Positions 1 through 10,317 are shown, counted from the stretch's first letter. The stretch is 64,000 bases of DNA from Bacteroides sp. MSB163 (GCF_036416795.1 NZ_CP143867.1:806001-870000); one strand, 5' to 3'. Made by a program: numbers and translations. The notes: a model not told the origin generated them from the sequence alone.

Positions 1-71
1 GGACACTGATTAATATTCCTTTATATTTAGCGGATTGGACAAAAAAGATAAGATCTTTCATTTCATAATCA

Positions 72-102
72 TTTGCTCATTATCCCTTAATCCTTATCTT
101 TG
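72..102 (+). promoter_or_regulatory. Bacteroides-type promoter for the DUF234 ATPase
   Basis: TTTG at 72-75 and TATCTTTG at 95-102 are separated by 19 bp, which fits the Bacteroides -33/-7 consensus (TTTG and TAnnTTTG). It lies about 75 bp before the ATG at 177. The rest of 1-176 is AT-rich with no other recognisable feature. Confidence 0.7.
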
Positions 103-176
103 CATAATTAAATAGCCATTAAATTAATAGCCATTTAATTAGATAAGATCTAATTGGCAATGTTATAATATAGATT

Positions 177-1493
177 ATGAGATTCTACAATCGAGAAGAA
201 GAGATAAGATTAATCCGACGGACAGAAGAAAAGTCACTTTCATCTGCCTGCTTTACAGTCATTATGGGGCGTCGACGCGTAGGAAAGACCACCTTGTTGC
301 GTAAAGCTCTTGAAGGGAAGCGGTACATTTATTTGTTTGTCTCGCGCACCAATGAAGCTTTACTATGTGATACCTTTAAAAAAGAAATAACGGATAAATT
401 GTCAGTTCCTATTTATGGTACTCCAACCCGTTTTATTGAACTGTTTGAATTGCTGATGCAACATGCTGCCAGAGAACACTTCACTCTTATCATCGATGAG
501 TTTCAAGATTTCGAACGTGTCAATCCATCCATTTTCAGCGATATACAAAACCTTTGGGACAAATATTCCCCTCAGGCTAAAATTAACTTTATAGTCTGTG
601 GCTCTATTTATTCTTTAATGAAGCACATCTTTGAAGACCGCAAGGAGCCATTGTTCGGACGTTTAACCTCTAAGTTTATATTGAAGCCATTTAAAACTTC
701 CGTGCTTATTGAAATTATGCAGGAGTACAACTCCGTATTTACGCCGGAAGACTTGTTATGCCTATACACATTGACCGGTGGAGTGGCTAAATACGTAAGC
801 TTGCTAATGGATGCCGGTGCTTTCACCAAGGATTCAATGATAGATTTTGTGACGCAATCGGATTCTCCGCTTCTGACAGAAGGTAAGGATATGCTGATTC
901 AAGAATTTGGACGCGACTACAGTACTTATTTTTCTATTTTACAACTGGTTGCCTCCGGGTGTACACGCCAAAGTGAAATAGACAGTATCATTGGAAAGAA
1001 TAGCGGTCCCTATTTGAAAAACCTCAGCGAAGATTATTCACTCATTCAGAGACAGCTTCCTCTTTTAGCTAAACCGGGAACCAGAAATCTACGCTGGTTT
1101 ATGTCCGATAACTTTCTAAATTTCTGGTTCCGCTTTATTTACCCTCATCAGTCCGCCATCGAACTGGAAAAGTACAGCCAGCTAAACGAATATATCAAAA
1201 GTCATTACGTACAATATAGTGGATGGATGTTGGAAAAGTATTTCCGGGAAAAAGTTGCAGAAACTATGAATGTTACTCAAGTGGGTAATTATTGGGATAC
1301 TAAAGGAGAAAATGAGATTGACCTGATTGCACTGAATGATTTCGAGAAGAGTGGTATTGTTGCTGAGGTAAAGCGTAATTCGAATAAAATAAGTTATGCT
1401 GTTTTGACAGAAAAGGTAGCTAATTTGCCTAAAGAGTTTGCAAAATACAATTTGAGTCAAAAAGGATTTTCATTGGAAGATATGACGAAGTAA
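177..1493 (+). CDS. ATP-binding protein, archaeal-type ATPase with C-terminal DUF234
   Basis: A 438-residue P-loop ATPase. The Walker A motif GRRRVGKTT is at residues 31-39, and a Walker B-like stretch LIIDEF is near residue 103. The C-terminal third (from about residue 310) matches the DUF234 arrangement. It ends with GENEIDLIAL followed by AEVKRN, which looks like a PD-(D/E)XK nuclease core (E-x-D, then E-x-K). Proteins of this family are common and mostly uncharacterised in Bacteroides; many have been suggested to be linked to mobile or defence functions. It is a single-gene unit with its own promoter and terminator. A truncated relative lies beside the tRNA at 59880-59989. The family call is firm; the cellular role is unknown. 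Confidence 0.85.
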   Translation: MRFYNREEEIRLIRRTEEKSLSSACFTVIMGRRRVGKTTLLRKALEGKRYIYLFVSRTNEALLCDTFKKEITDKLSVPIYGTPTRFIELFELLMQHAAREHFTLIIDEFQDFERVNPSIFSDIQNLWDKYSPQAKINFIVCGSIYSLMKHIFEDRKEPLFGRLTSKFILKPFKTSVLIEIMQEYNSVFTPEDLLCLYTLTGGVAKYVSLLMDAGAFTKDSMIDFVTQSDSPLLTEGKDMLIQEFGRDYSTYFSILQLVASGCTRQSEIDSIIGKNSGPYLKNLSEDYSLIQRQLPLLAKPGTRNLRWFMSDNFLNFWFRFIYPHQSAIELEKYSQLNEYIKSHYVQYSGWMLEKYFREKVAETMNVTQVGNYWDTKGENEIDLIALNDFEKSGIVAEVKRNSNKISYAVLTEKVANLPKEFAKYNLSQKGFSLEDMTK

Positions 1494-1514
1494 TATTATA
1501 TGGAATTAATAATC

Positions 1515-1549
1515 GAATAGGAGAAAACTACTTGTGTTTTCTCCTATTC
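1515..1549. terminator. Bidirectional terminator
   Basis: A 14-bp perfect stem (GAATAGGAGAAAAC at 1515-1528, complement at 1536-1549) with a 7-nt loop is followed by CTTTT. It sits between the converging ATPase gene (ends 1493) and the GHL10 gene (ends 1596), so it can serve both. Confidence 0.8.
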
Positions 1550-1595
1550 CTTTTACTGTATATTTTTTACTCAATATTTAGTGGATGAGTTTATT

Positions 1596-3038
1596 TTAAT
1601 AAGTCACTGATTCCGATAAATCACTTTCTGCATTTTTCTTATTAAGTGCTGTAATAAAATAAGTTCCTCTTTCATTCAACTTAAATGTAGTTTCTTTAGT
1701 GATTCCCACTAAACTGGCAATTTGGTTGATTCCATTGTCTTTATATATTGCGTAATAAGCAGCCTGCACTCCATTCCATGACATATTACTCCCATTTATA
1801 TGGATATTAGTAGGGGTATCGGGCTTTTTGGCTACAGTTCTACCTAAATAGGGAAGTAAAACAGGGGTTTTATACACATTCCTGATTACGTTCATAATCC
1901 CGACTTTGTTTTCTACCAAGTATTTAACGCTGTACAATACACTTCCTTTAACTTTAGATTTTGTATTTGCAAAATCAAATTGTTTTTTCAGATCGTCAGA
2001 TGACTGGAATATACTACCGTATTTTGGATCTCCGAATTTGTAAATGCCATAGCCTACTAAAAAATGATTCTCGTAAATATATTGCGACCACAAATCTAAT
2101 CTTTGATTAAAACTATTCACATCTGTACCCGTAGCAAAGTATAGTTGCGGAATAATAACATCTACCCAACCTTCTTTTGACCACTTTTTTACATCTGCAA
2201 ATAGAGTATTATAATTACTATCCATATTGGCAGCAGGACTGATTGAAAAGATAACGTCAGGGCGAGTCTCAATAATAGTCTTTTGAATATTCTGTATCAC
2301 TACATTCACATTATTTCGTCTGAAATCATCAATGTTATTAAATTGGCTCTTTCCATATTGCTCGTATTCCGCATCATCATTCATCTTTTCTGATGCTTCT
2401 AGCGATGGATAAAAATAATCATCCATATGGATACCATCAACATCATACATAGTAATGATTTCCTTAACGATCTGTGTGATACGAGTCTGCACTTCGGGTA
2501 AAGCCGGATTGTAAATCCGAATTTTCTCATAATCCTTAGTCAGCTTTGCCGGTATTTTAGGATCCAACTGAGGAAATGAGGAATTTTTATTTGCTCGGGT
2601 AGAAATACGATAAGGATTTAGCCAAGCATGGAATTGGATATTTCGTTTATGGGCTTCTTCAACCAGAAATCCCAAGACATCATAAGATGGCTTTGTGCCG
2701 GCAGTCCCTGTGATATACTTACTCCAAGACTCGTATTGCGAATCATAAAATGCATCTGCCATTCCCCTAATTTGGAAGAATATTGCATTCATTTTATTCT
2801 CAACCAATAAATCCAGATAATTGATATACTTCTGCTTTTGAATACCAGCATTATACTCTTCCATCGGCCAGTCGATACCCCAGGCAGTGGTCACCCACAC
2901 TCCCCGCAATTCCTTCTTAGGTAAGGCTGAAGGCGTATTCTCTTCTGGGGGTGGTATAATATCATCGTCATTCTCTTTACTACAAGACGCGACAAATGCG
3001 ATGAAAATAATCAAGGTTAGATATTTCAAATATTTCAT
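1596..3038 (-). CDS. GHL10-type (family 10-like) glycosyl hydrolase lipoprotein
   Basis: A 480-residue lipoprotein (lipobox VASC at residues 16-19). It has a TIM-barrel domain of the glycosyl hydrolase-like 10 family (PF02638), starting at LRGVWVTTAWGIDWP near residue 44. Typical family signatures follow: YDVDGIHMDDYFYP near residue 200 with the candidate acidic residues, ISPAANMD, and WVDVIIPQLYF. From about residue 400 there is a small fibronectin-III-like domain. E. coli DigH, a GHL10 enzyme, cleaves denuded peptidoglycan glycan strands. By analogy this enzyme may act on peptidoglycan or a similar amino-sugar polymer. It is the last gene of the SusC/SusD/DUF4623 operon, 97 bp after the DUF4623 gene. 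The substrate is inferred, not shown. Confidence 0.85.
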   Translation of the reverse strand: MKYLKYLTLIIFIAFVASCSKENDDDIIPPPEENTPSALPKKELRGVWVTTAWGIDWPMEEYNAGIQKQKYINYLDLLVENKMNAIFFQIRGMADAFYDSQYESWSKYITGTAGTKPSYDVLGFLVEEAHKRNIQFHAWLNPYRISTRANKNSSFPQLDPKIPAKLTKDYEKIRIYNPALPEVQTRITQIVKEIITMYDVDGIHMDDYFYPSLEASEKMNDDAEYEQYGKSQFNNIDDFRRNNVNVVIQNIQKTIIETRPDVIFSISPAANMDSNYNTLFADVKKWSKEGWVDVIIPQLYFATGTDVNSFNQRLDLWSQYIYENHFLVGYGIYKFGDPKYGSIFQSSDDLKKQFDFANTKSKVKGSVLYSVKYLVENKVGIMNVIRNVYKTPVLLPYLGRTVAKKPDTPTNIHINGSNMSWNGVQAAYYAIYKDNGINQIASLVGITKETTFKLNERGTYFITALNKKNAESDLSESVTY

Positions 3039-3058
3039 TCTTAAATTCAGAATAATGA

Positions 3059-3088
3059 AGCCGTCTAATTCTCACTTATTAGACGGCT
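3059..3088 (-). terminator. Intra-operon hairpin
   Basis: An 11-bp perfect stem (AGCCGTCTAAT and its complement) with an 8-nt loop lies between the DUF4623 gene and the GHL10 gene. It lacks a clear U-run on the minus strand. It may be an attenuator or an mRNA-stabilising 3' end that lowers GHL10 expression relative to the upstream genes. Confidence 0.5.
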
Positions 3089-3135
3089 CCTATGTTAATA
3101 CTATAATTTATTTGATTAAAAAACGAAGACAATCA

Positions 3136-4548
3136 TCAATCTTCTTCCTCTTGTTTGATAGGAAATTCACAGATTACAAATCCTGAATCTGTACGCGAAC
3201 CGAAAATGCAGAGCTTGGCATCCTTTCCATTTTCATCTTTCTCTATACGATAATCAGTCTGTGCAAGAGCTGCTCCGTTACCGCTTCCACCCAAGATGAA
3301 TTTATAATCAGGATTATGATTATCTCCTTCATCAAACTTTTGCATTGCTTCAGCTACTGTACTTCCCTTAGTCAGATTGTAAACAACTAAAGAAGGAGTT
3401 GCTTTGGATGCACTTCCTTGTCCGGCACTGCAAACTATCAGATAACGTTCCTCATTAAAAGTAAATATTCTGGGGGCAACCGCTTCTGTTTCTAAGTTCG
3501 ATTTGTTCATAGCATATTTGCTTCCAAGAGATTCATCAACCAATGTAACAGGTAATCTTACTCCTGCCCATACATACTGGTCTGTATCTTCTATCCTATA
3601 TACATTGGTAACCATAGTAGCATCGGCACTTGAAGTCAAAACTTTCGGTTCGCCTATTGCTTTATGATTGCTTACAGTCAGTCTCAAAAATTTAGTAGAT
3701 GCATTATCTCCAAAGAAGATAAATCCATTACCATTTTTATCAATGTTGACTGATATATTATCTCCATGCCTGTTACCAGCTCCAGGAATATCCGATACTT
3801 TGATATCAGCAATTACTTCAGGTTTAGAAGTAGGTGTATCCCAATAATAAATCTTTAATGGTGATGCTTGAGAACCTGATAAGGATGCAATATATACATG
3901 TCCATTTGCCAATGCTCCCATATTATAAGAGAAAGTACCACCTGTTACACCTGTAAGGTCCAGCATCATCGGTTTAGTTTCTCCTTTCTTCAAGTCAGAT
4001 ACTTTAAGAAGATGAGGAGCAGTTTTTCTACTGACAATCAATACATGTTCACCATCATAAGAAGCGCATCTTGTTAACTGGCTTCCATAATCAGGATAAA
4101 TATTATCTCCGGAAAAGTCATATATAGTCGGCTTTTCAAAATCAGCTCCGAATACTGGAATTCTTTTCCTTACTCTTATAAAATATTCTTTATACCTCTT
4201 TTGATTTACTATCCGAAGAACCAAAGTCTTAGAAGCTGTTTCTTCATCCATAGAGAAGTCCAATACAGAGTTTTGAAGAGTCGCCCCTTCAGAAAGTTTT
4301 GCATCTAAATTCAGAGCAGAGAAATTTGTTGTCATATCCAAACGAGGGAAATTGATAATTTTGTTGTCTTCATCAATGGTTCCTTCTACAACCGTATTGC
4401 CATCTGCACCTGCATTGGTTATTTTAATGGAAAGAAGTTCGGTGTCATAAGGTGCTATATGGCTTTTCGGATAATCCTCATCACAGGATGCCAAGCCAAG
4501 CCCCAGCAATACAGCAAAAAATCCTATATTTCTTATTAATTTATGCAT
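3136..4548 (-). CDS. DUF4623-type surface lipoprotein
   Basis: A 470-residue lipoprotein with signal MHKLIRNIGFFAVLLGLGLASC (lipobox LASC). The first 130 residues read like an immunoglobulin-like DUF5018-type domain (LLSIKITNAGADG and following). The remainder resembles DUF4623 repeats, probably a beta-propeller-like fold, with recurring GxxYIxxxSG-type strands. It follows susD by 52 bp in the same direction, the usual place for the surface glycan-binding protein of a polysaccharide utilisation locus. That role is inferred from position; no catalytic motif is visible. Confidence 0.75.
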   Translation of the reverse strand: MHKLIRNIGFFAVLLGLGLASCDEDYPKSHIAPYDTELLSIKITNAGADGNTVVEGTIDEDNKIINFPRLDMTTNFSALNLDAKLSEGATLQNSVLDFSMDEETASKTLVLRIVNQKRYKEYFIRVRKRIPVFGADFEKPTIYDFSGDNIYPDYGSQLTRCASYDGEHVLIVSRKTAPHLLKVSDLKKGETKPMMLDLTGVTGGTFSYNMGALANGHVYIASLSGSQASPLKIYYWDTPTSKPEVIADIKVSDIPGAGNRHGDNISVNIDKNGNGFIFFGDNASTKFLRLTVSNHKAIGEPKVLTSSADATMVTNVYRIEDTDQYVWAGVRLPVTLVDESLGSKYAMNKSNLETEAVAPRIFTFNEERYLIVCSAGQGSASKATPSLVVYNLTKGSTVAEAMQKFDEGDNHNPDYKFILGGSGNGAALAQTDYRIEKDENGKDAKLCIFGSRTDSGFVICEFPIKQEEED

Positions 4549-4600
4549 AATCTCATGTTTTAGTTTTAAATAATTTCCATGATTTCACTGATCCATATTG

Positions 4601-6463
4601 TCAGTTGATGCCGGTTGGCCAACCTTCTGTTTGAGTCAAGGTATATCCCTTATTCTTATAGTCCGAAATTTGATTCGTACCAATAGGAGAAAGATACGGA
4701 TTAACATTAGGAACATTCAGGAACGGCAGTCTACCCTGATTCTGTGTAGGATAGAAAAAACCATTCATCTTGGCAGCATTAGTTCCATCGTATGTCGTAA
4801 AGCTTCCGTCCTTGGCCATTACTCTGAGTTTTCCTTTATTCTCATCCTTCAACTCGCTTTTTACCTCATTGTTGAAATTAACCCAAGTACCAATCAGCAA
4901 ATCTTCATTCTTATCGGTGTCCATGTATTCCAGTTTTTTCCAACGTCTCAGGTCAATGATACGTGAGAACTCAAAAGCAAATTCCATTCTTCTTTCCCGT
5001 CTGATTTCCCAAAGTAGTGCCGATACGGTAGGATCTCTATGAGGATCTTGGGGGAGCGCATCCAGCTTCATTTCAGCTGTCATAGTTACTCCTAAAGCTT
5101 TGGCTTCTTCTGCCACTGGTCTTTTGCGAATCTGATTGATAGATATATCTATATCAGATTGAGAAACCTCTGTACCCCCCAATGTTGCAAGTTCAGCTTT
5201 TGCTTCAATCCAGTTTAGCAGGACTTCGGCATAGCGCAGCACCGGATAACCGGTCACATTTTTCTCACTCTGGAATTCCGCAGCCGGAGAGCCACCGCTT
5301 TCAATATAGCTCAGTCCGCTTCGTGGAATAAATTTCGTTACATATAAATAGCTACTCTTGGCCCTTGGAGTGGGTTTGGTATAGAAGCTGGCTTCAAACC
5401 GAGAATCTCTTGTTTTAATCAGATTGCTAAGAGTGAAATCATCTACATTTTCTAAAGAGGAAGTTTGCCAATCTTTACCATCTGTGCAAATGAACGCTTT
5501 AATCAAATCCAGGTTTGGACCAACATCAGTAGGATCATTCATATTACAAGTCGATGCGATGGAATGCGTAACGTTTTGACCTGCATCATATTTTCGATAT
5601 AATATGCAATCCTTACTGTTGGTTAAGTCTGTGGAACCGAATAATTTGCGGAAATCTTCAACAATACCATATTTACCACTATTCATAACCATTTCCGCAG
5701 CAGCAACAGCTTGGTCGAAGAACTTTTTAGCCCGTTCGTTATTTTTGTAATAATATTTCTGCCAGCTTGCCTCAAATAAAGCCCATCTTGAAACCATGGC
5801 AGCTACAACATAACGGTTAACATATTGCCCTCCATCATTTAAACGAACATTCTGTAATGCATACTCAAAATCATTATAAACTGCATCCATAACTTCGTTT
5901 CTCGGAGTACGATCTTTGTATAAACCGTCCTTATCCGTATTCTGCACTTCTGTATCGTAATAAGGAACATCGCCGAAAACATTTACCAGACGAGCATATT
6001 CCAATGCTCTGAAGAAGCGTCCGACGCCCATCCAATGGTTGTATTGTTCGTTTGTCAGTATTTCCGGCATCAGATTAGTAATGCGATCAATCATAACATT
6101 TGCTTTTCTAACCCAGGCAAAATTCCATGTAGGACCGGTAAATTCACTTTGCCACATCATATCCAGACTTGTACTTCCCTTAGATGTAGGAACCGTACGA
6201 CCGAATTGCGTTTGAGTGGACATTCTCACCGCATCGTCATTAAACGTATAATTGACGTTAGGAGCATAAGTTGTTGTATACTTTAAGCCATACCCTACAA
6301 AGAAGTTTGTGTAAAAAGCGTTAGCATATAGACGTACTCTATCTTCATTGGTCCAATATGCATCATCCTCAGCCGTAGTCAATGACGGGCGGTCGAGCAC
6401 ATCATTACAGTTCGTAAACAATAAAACGAAACCGGCCAAAATTATAAATATTTTTAATTTCAT
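4601..6463 (-). CDS. RagB/SusD family nutrient-uptake lipoprotein
   Basis: 620 residues with signal and lipobox LFTNC at the N terminus, followed by the typical SusD opening (NDVLDRPSLTTAEDDAYWTN). The TPR-like helices FFRALEYARLVNVFGDVPYYD (from about residue 146) and the C-terminal WEIRRERRMEFAFEFSR signature are diagnostic of SusD. SusD proteins form the lid on the SusC barrel and bind the glycan at the cell surface. The gene starts 12 bp after the susC stop, so the pair is co-transcribed. The ligand cannot be read from sequence. Confidence 0.95.
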   Translation of the reverse strand: MKLKIFIILAGFVLLFTNCNDVLDRPSLTTAEDDAYWTNEDRVRLYANAFYTNFFVGYGLKYTTTYAPNVNYTFNDDAVRMSTQTQFGRTVPTSKGSTSLDMMWQSEFTGPTWNFAWVRKANVMIDRITNLMPEILTNEQYNHWMGVGRFFRALEYARLVNVFGDVPYYDTEVQNTDKDGLYKDRTPRNEVMDAVYNDFEYALQNVRLNDGGQYVNRYVVAAMVSRWALFEASWQKYYYKNNERAKKFFDQAVAAAEMVMNSGKYGIVEDFRKLFGSTDLTNSKDCILYRKYDAGQNVTHSIASTCNMNDPTDVGPNLDLIKAFICTDGKDWQTSSLENVDDFTLSNLIKTRDSRFEASFYTKPTPRAKSSYLYVTKFIPRSGLSYIESGGSPAAEFQSEKNVTGYPVLRYAEVLLNWIEAKAELATLGGTEVSQSDIDISINQIRKRPVAEEAKALGVTMTAEMKLDALPQDPHRDPTVSALLWEIRRERRMEFAFEFSRIIDLRRWKKLEYMDTDKNEDLLIGTWVNFNNEVKSELKDENKGKLRVMAKDGSFTTYDGTNAAKMNGFFYPTQNQGRLPFLNVPNVNPYLSPIGTNQISDYKNKGYTLTQTEGWPTGIN

Positions 6464-6475
6464 AATAATTCTATT

Positions 6476-9400
6476 TTAGAAGGTTAATTGAACACCACAT
6501 GACAAGCTTTTGAATACCGGTGTACCGGTACCTGTACGTCCAAGGTTATAGTTCGTGGAGAACATAGAATATCCTGATATGGCTTCCGGGTCAATAGGTA
6601 ATCCTCTCAGGTTGTCAAATGTAAAAAAGTTCTCCAGTGACATATAGACTCTTGCTTTGCTGATGTATATCTTTGATAAGATATTTGTCGGGACAGTGTA
6701 TCCCAATGTAATATTCTTGATTCTTAAATAAGACATATCCAGTAAATAACGGGATTGTTTTTGCATAGCAAATCCAGTATTGCTGCCACCTAAGTCCCAT
6801 GCTCTGGGATAGAAAGCGTTGGTGCGTTCTTCTGTCCAATAGTCGGTTGTAAAAGTTTTAGGCAATGCACCTTCCTTGGCGTTATATCCCGGGATTGCCA
6901 ACTGGCCATTACCCCATATTTTACGTTTTCCAATCCCTTGGAAATAGATGGAGAAGTCAAAACCTTTATAGTCGGCGCCCAATCTGAAACTGTATTCATA
7001 ACGAGGAGTAGTATTACCGATGACAGTCTGATCACCCGGATTGCCATTTGTACTGGTTCCCGGAGTGATGTAACCATCACCGTCAAGATCTACAAATTTG
7101 GTATCACCAGGAGAGAATATCAGCTTATTTCCATCTTCATAATGCACCTGATAAACCGGATACTCTGAAGATTGCTTATAGGTGGTACGGGCTGTTCCGT
7201 TATAAATAACGATAATCTTTTCAATCTGGCCGTCTGCTCCATATACAAAGTCTTCTTTTTGGAATAACCTGTCGGTTACAAAACCATAAATATCACCATA
7301 ACGTCTTCCGGTTGAGTAGGTAGTTCCTAAACTTCGATCTTCCCACGGGGTCAAGTAATCGGCCCCTCTTGTAATAAAAGTTGAGGCGTCTGATATAGAA
7401 GCCGTTACATTAATGCCTAATCCGTTGGCAAAACGATGATTGAAATCAGCTGACAATTCCCAACCTTTAGTTCTCAGGCTGCCATAATTCCCACTGGGAG
7501 CAGCTGCACCAAGAGTTACCGGTAGGCTTTCACCAGGAATAATCATGTTCTTCGTATCACGTTGAAACCAGTCGAAAGTTACTCCGAACTTGTTATTGAA
7601 GAATCTGAGATCAATACCGAAGTCCAGTGTCTCGATTTGCTGCCAGCTGATATCGCTGTCGACCAATGAGGGAGTACCGAACATAGGTATTTTATTTCCA
7701 CTTCCATCCAGCCATGATGATTGACCATCTGACAATATGGATTTATACAGAGTGTTTGAAACGGATTGGTCACCAATACTACCCCACGAAGCTCTAAATT
7801 TACCGAAACTTAAGATATTATTAATAGGTGCCATAAATTTTTCGTTGGTAAATACCCAACCGGCAGAGAAAGAGGGGAACCACTTCCAACGCAAATGCTC
7901 GGGGAACTTAGATGAACCATCCCGGCGTATATTAGCTTCAATGAAATATCTGTCTTCGAAAGAATAATTGAGACGACCGAAAAAGCCTAACTGTGCTTCC
8001 CAGTTGCGGTTTCCTTCAATAAACTGATCTCCGGATGCCAATGGGAATTGTGGATTTGTCAAATCAATTAGATTTGTTTTCCACCCTTTATATGAACTCC
8101 ATTTATTGGTAACCCTGTTCATACCTGCCATAAACTTGAAAGCATGTTGCTTTTCCGGACCCAACAACAAGTTGTAAGTAGTATAAATATTAAAAGTATT
8201 GTTGTCAATAGATTTGCTGTTATTGCCTACCTGGCTGGTACTTGGACCGGAACTGTTGTAATATTTGTTCACAGGGAAGCAATATGCCGGCATACCGTCG
8301 GAATCTACTCTTTCTCCTTGTTCGTTAACATACACCTGACTGCCATTCTCTATCCAGGCAGTGGGAGCATACCACATTTCTCCCGCTTCATATTGCATGA
8401 CGGATGAATTAGTTTCAGTAGTTTGCCTGTCATACGTATAGTCAAACTTAACATCCCAATTCTTGGTTAAATTCAATGTAAAACCTAAATTAATGTTGTA
8501 GTATTTATTTTGTAAATTATCTGTATTTGCAGCTGCCATTTCATACGTAGGCTCCTTCAAAGGGTTACCATTTTCAGTTACTCCCATAGGCATTAGCGGA
8601 CTCCAACGATAAAGATACAACCATGGGTCGGCAGTTGTATTTCCAATTCCCGGATAGCGTTTGTTACGATCTGAATAGATTGAGCTTGCTCTTACAGTAA
8701 TATACTTATTGATTTCTGAAGTGACACTAACTGAGGCATTGTATCGTTTAAAGTCATCTTTCTTAGCCGTTTTCGACATACCACTCTGATCCAGATAGCC
8801 TAACCCGATATTGTAGCTGGTCTTACCACTCTTGCCATTAACAGACAGGTTATGAGTCATTGTCGGTGTCCAATTTTTAATCATGGCTTTAGCACCGTCA
8901 TAAAGTCTGTATCCGTATTTATCTTTTCCGTCATAAAACCAGTCGCGACCATATACTACCGGATCATTCCATTTTACTTTTCCACCGTATAGGTTTTGCC
9001 ATTCAATAGCCTTTTCCAAACTTTCAGGACTAATACGCCAAAAACCACCGGCTGGCATTGGTTCTCTTCTGTTTGTTTGCGCATCCAGTGTATATTGTAA
9101 GGCTTCTATACCACCAATCTCGATTTTCTTAGCTGGGTCTTGCCAAGAGAAGTTGTTCGAGTAGCTTACTTCAAATTTATCACTTTGCGCTCCTGATTTT
9201 GTGGTTATCAGGATTACGCCAAATGCAGCTTTTGAACCGTAAATAGAAGATGAAGCAGCATCTTTCAAAACAGAAATGGATTGAACATCATTAGGATTCA
9301 CCATCTGAATACTTGGAATCTCCACATTGTCCAATAAGATGAGTGGGGTATTGTTTCCTGAAATGGAACCAACCTGGCCACGAATTTTAATCAAAGGGTC

Positions 9401-9955
9401 TGATCCTACTTCACCGGTTGGAATCGTGATATTAACTCCCGCTACTGCACCTTGTAGTCCACGGCCAATATCGGCGATAGGACGACTGTCTAATGTCTTA
9501 TTTACATCAACTGTTGCTACTGCTCCTGTCAAGTTAGCTTTCTTTTGCGTACCGTAACCTACCACTACTACTTCTTGCAGTAATTCACTATCCTCTTTCA
9601 GAATAATTTTCATAGTCCGGGCAGCTTTCACCTCCTGAGTCTGGTAGCCTATGTACGAAATCTTTAAAATAGCTCCTGGCTTTACAGTCAGTGTAAATTT
9701 ACCGTTAATATCCGTAATACCGCCATTTGTAGTTCCTTTCTCTATAATACTGGCTCCAATAACAGGTTCACCGTTAACATCTACAACCAAGCCGTTAATC
9801 GTTTGAGTTTGTAGTTGCTCTGTCACTTCCAAAGGGCTATCGGAGGTAACTTGAGTAGCTAATACATTTCCACTGTTTAAAAACAGCGTACTAATAGCTA
9901 CTGCCATGAGGAGTTTACTATGCGTTAATCCTCGTTTTTTGCGATCTTCATTCAT
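6476..9955 (-). CDS. SusC/RagA family TonB-dependent outer-membrane transporter
   Basis: 1159 residues. The N-terminal signal segment starts MNEDRKKRGLTHSKLL. A carboxypeptidase-regulatory-like domain (about residues 53-125, TINGLVVDVNGEPVIGAS) precedes the plug (EVVVVGYGTQKKANLTGAV, GLQGAVAGVNI, IRGQVGSISGNNTP, VLKDAASSSIYGSKAAFGVILITTK). The beta-barrel follows and ends in VQLTF with a terminal aromatic residue. It imports oligomers across the outer membrane using TonB energy. Its leader (9956-10150) is closely matched by a second leader at 11826-12037, which precedes a truncated copy of this gene's 5' end. Confidence 0.95.
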   Translation of the reverse strand: MNEDRKKRGLTHSKLLMAVAISTLFLNSGNVLATQVTSDSPLEVTEQLQTQTINGLVVDVNGEPVIGASIIEKGTTNGGITDINGKFTLTVKPGAILKISYIGYQTQEVKAARTMKIILKEDSELLQEVVVVGYGTQKKANLTGAVATVDVNKTLDSRPIADIGRGLQGAVAGVNITIPTGEVGSDPLIKIRGQVGSISGNNTPLILLDNVEIPSIQMVNPNDVQSISVLKDAASSSIYGSKAAFGVILITTKSGAQSDKFEVSYSNNFSWQDPAKKIEIGGIEALQYTLDAQTNRREPMPAGGFWRISPESLEKAIEWQNLYGGKVKWNDPVVYGRDWFYDGKDKYGYRLYDGAKAMIKNWTPTMTHNLSVNGKSGKTSYNIGLGYLDQSGMSKTAKKDDFKRYNASVSVTSEINKYITVRASSIYSDRNKRYPGIGNTTADPWLYLYRWSPLMPMGVTENGNPLKEPTYEMAAANTDNLQNKYYNINLGFTLNLTKNWDVKFDYTYDRQTTETNSSVMQYEAGEMWYAPTAWIENGSQVYVNEQGERVDSDGMPAYCFPVNKYYNSSGPSTSQVGNNSKSIDNNTFNIYTTYNLLLGPEKQHAFKFMAGMNRVTNKWSSYKGWKTNLIDLTNPQFPLASGDQFIEGNRNWEAQLGFFGRLNYSFEDRYFIEANIRRDGSSKFPEHLRWKWFPSFSAGWVFTNEKFMAPINNILSFGKFRASWGSIGDQSVSNTLYKSILSDGQSSWLDGSGNKIPMFGTPSLVDSDISWQQIETLDFGIDLRFFNNKFGVTFDWFQRDTKNMIIPGESLPVTLGAAAPSGNYGSLRTKGWELSADFNHRFANGLGINVTASISDASTFITRGADYLTPWEDRSLGTTYSTGRRYGDIYGFVTDRLFQKEDFVYGADGQIEKIIVIYNGTARTTYKQSSEYPVYQVHYEDGNKLIFSPGDTKFVDLDGDGYITPGTSTNGNPGDQTVIGNTTPRYEYSFRLGADYKGFDFSIYFQGIGKRKIWGNGQLAIPGYNAKEGALPKTFTTDYWTEERTNAFYPRAWDLGGSNTGFAMQKQSRYLLDMSYLRIKNITLGYTVPTNILSKIYISKARVYMSLENFFTFDNLRGLPIDPEAISGYSMFSTNYNLGRTGTGTPVFKSLSCGVQLTF

Positions 9956-10150
9956 AAAAGATTGATGATTTTGTTGTTAATCAAAATAATTTTCTCAAAA
10001 TTTAGGGTAAGGATAGTCAGTTAGGAATAGCTAAGGCTACTTCTTCTGTTAGGTAAGCTTCTGTTCCATAGGCGTTTTCTCAATTTATAGGTTTAACTTA
10101 TTATAGTATCTCTATTTGTTTTCATTTACCGTTCCAAGAGAACTTGGTAA
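9956..10150 (-). promoter_or_regulatory. Long conserved 5' leader of the first susC
   Basis: This untranslated stretch upstream of the minus-strand susC is similar, block by block, to 11826-12037 on the plus strand. Shared blocks include AAGTTAAACCTA, GCCTATGGAACA, a small hairpin TAGC-loop-GCTA, and GTTAACAACAAAATCATCAA just before the start codon. A near-palindrome CCAAGAGAACTTGG is at 10134-10147. Conservation of a long leader between two copies suggests a regulatory role such as a small-RNA target or protein site, as reported for other Bacteroides susC leaders. No regulator gene is nearby. Confidence 0.5.
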
Positions 10151-10209
10151 ATACATATTTGGAAGACAGTTTCTCCATAAATTTGATTTCCTCAGTGCTT
10201 ATTAGAAAC

Positions 10210-10317
10210 GTACCCGAGATGGACTTGCTCCGTACCAAAGCCGTACTTTCTTCGGTCAGAAGTACCTCTGCATGGAGAATGTACGGAGCAATTACGGCTC
10301 AGGTACGTCTCGGGTAT
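10210..10317 (+). repeat. 108-bp palindromic MITE-like element, copy 1
   Basis: Ends are inverted repeats (GTACCCGAGA and TCTCGGGTAT). A second nested pair (TTGCTCCGTAC and GTACGGAGCAA) lies inside. The same element occurs inverted at 45377-45484 with roughly 80 percent identity by eye. It has no coding capacity of its own; the short open frames crossing it are incidental. It sits upstream of the first susC leader, where it could separate that leader from its original promoter region. Confidence 0.75.
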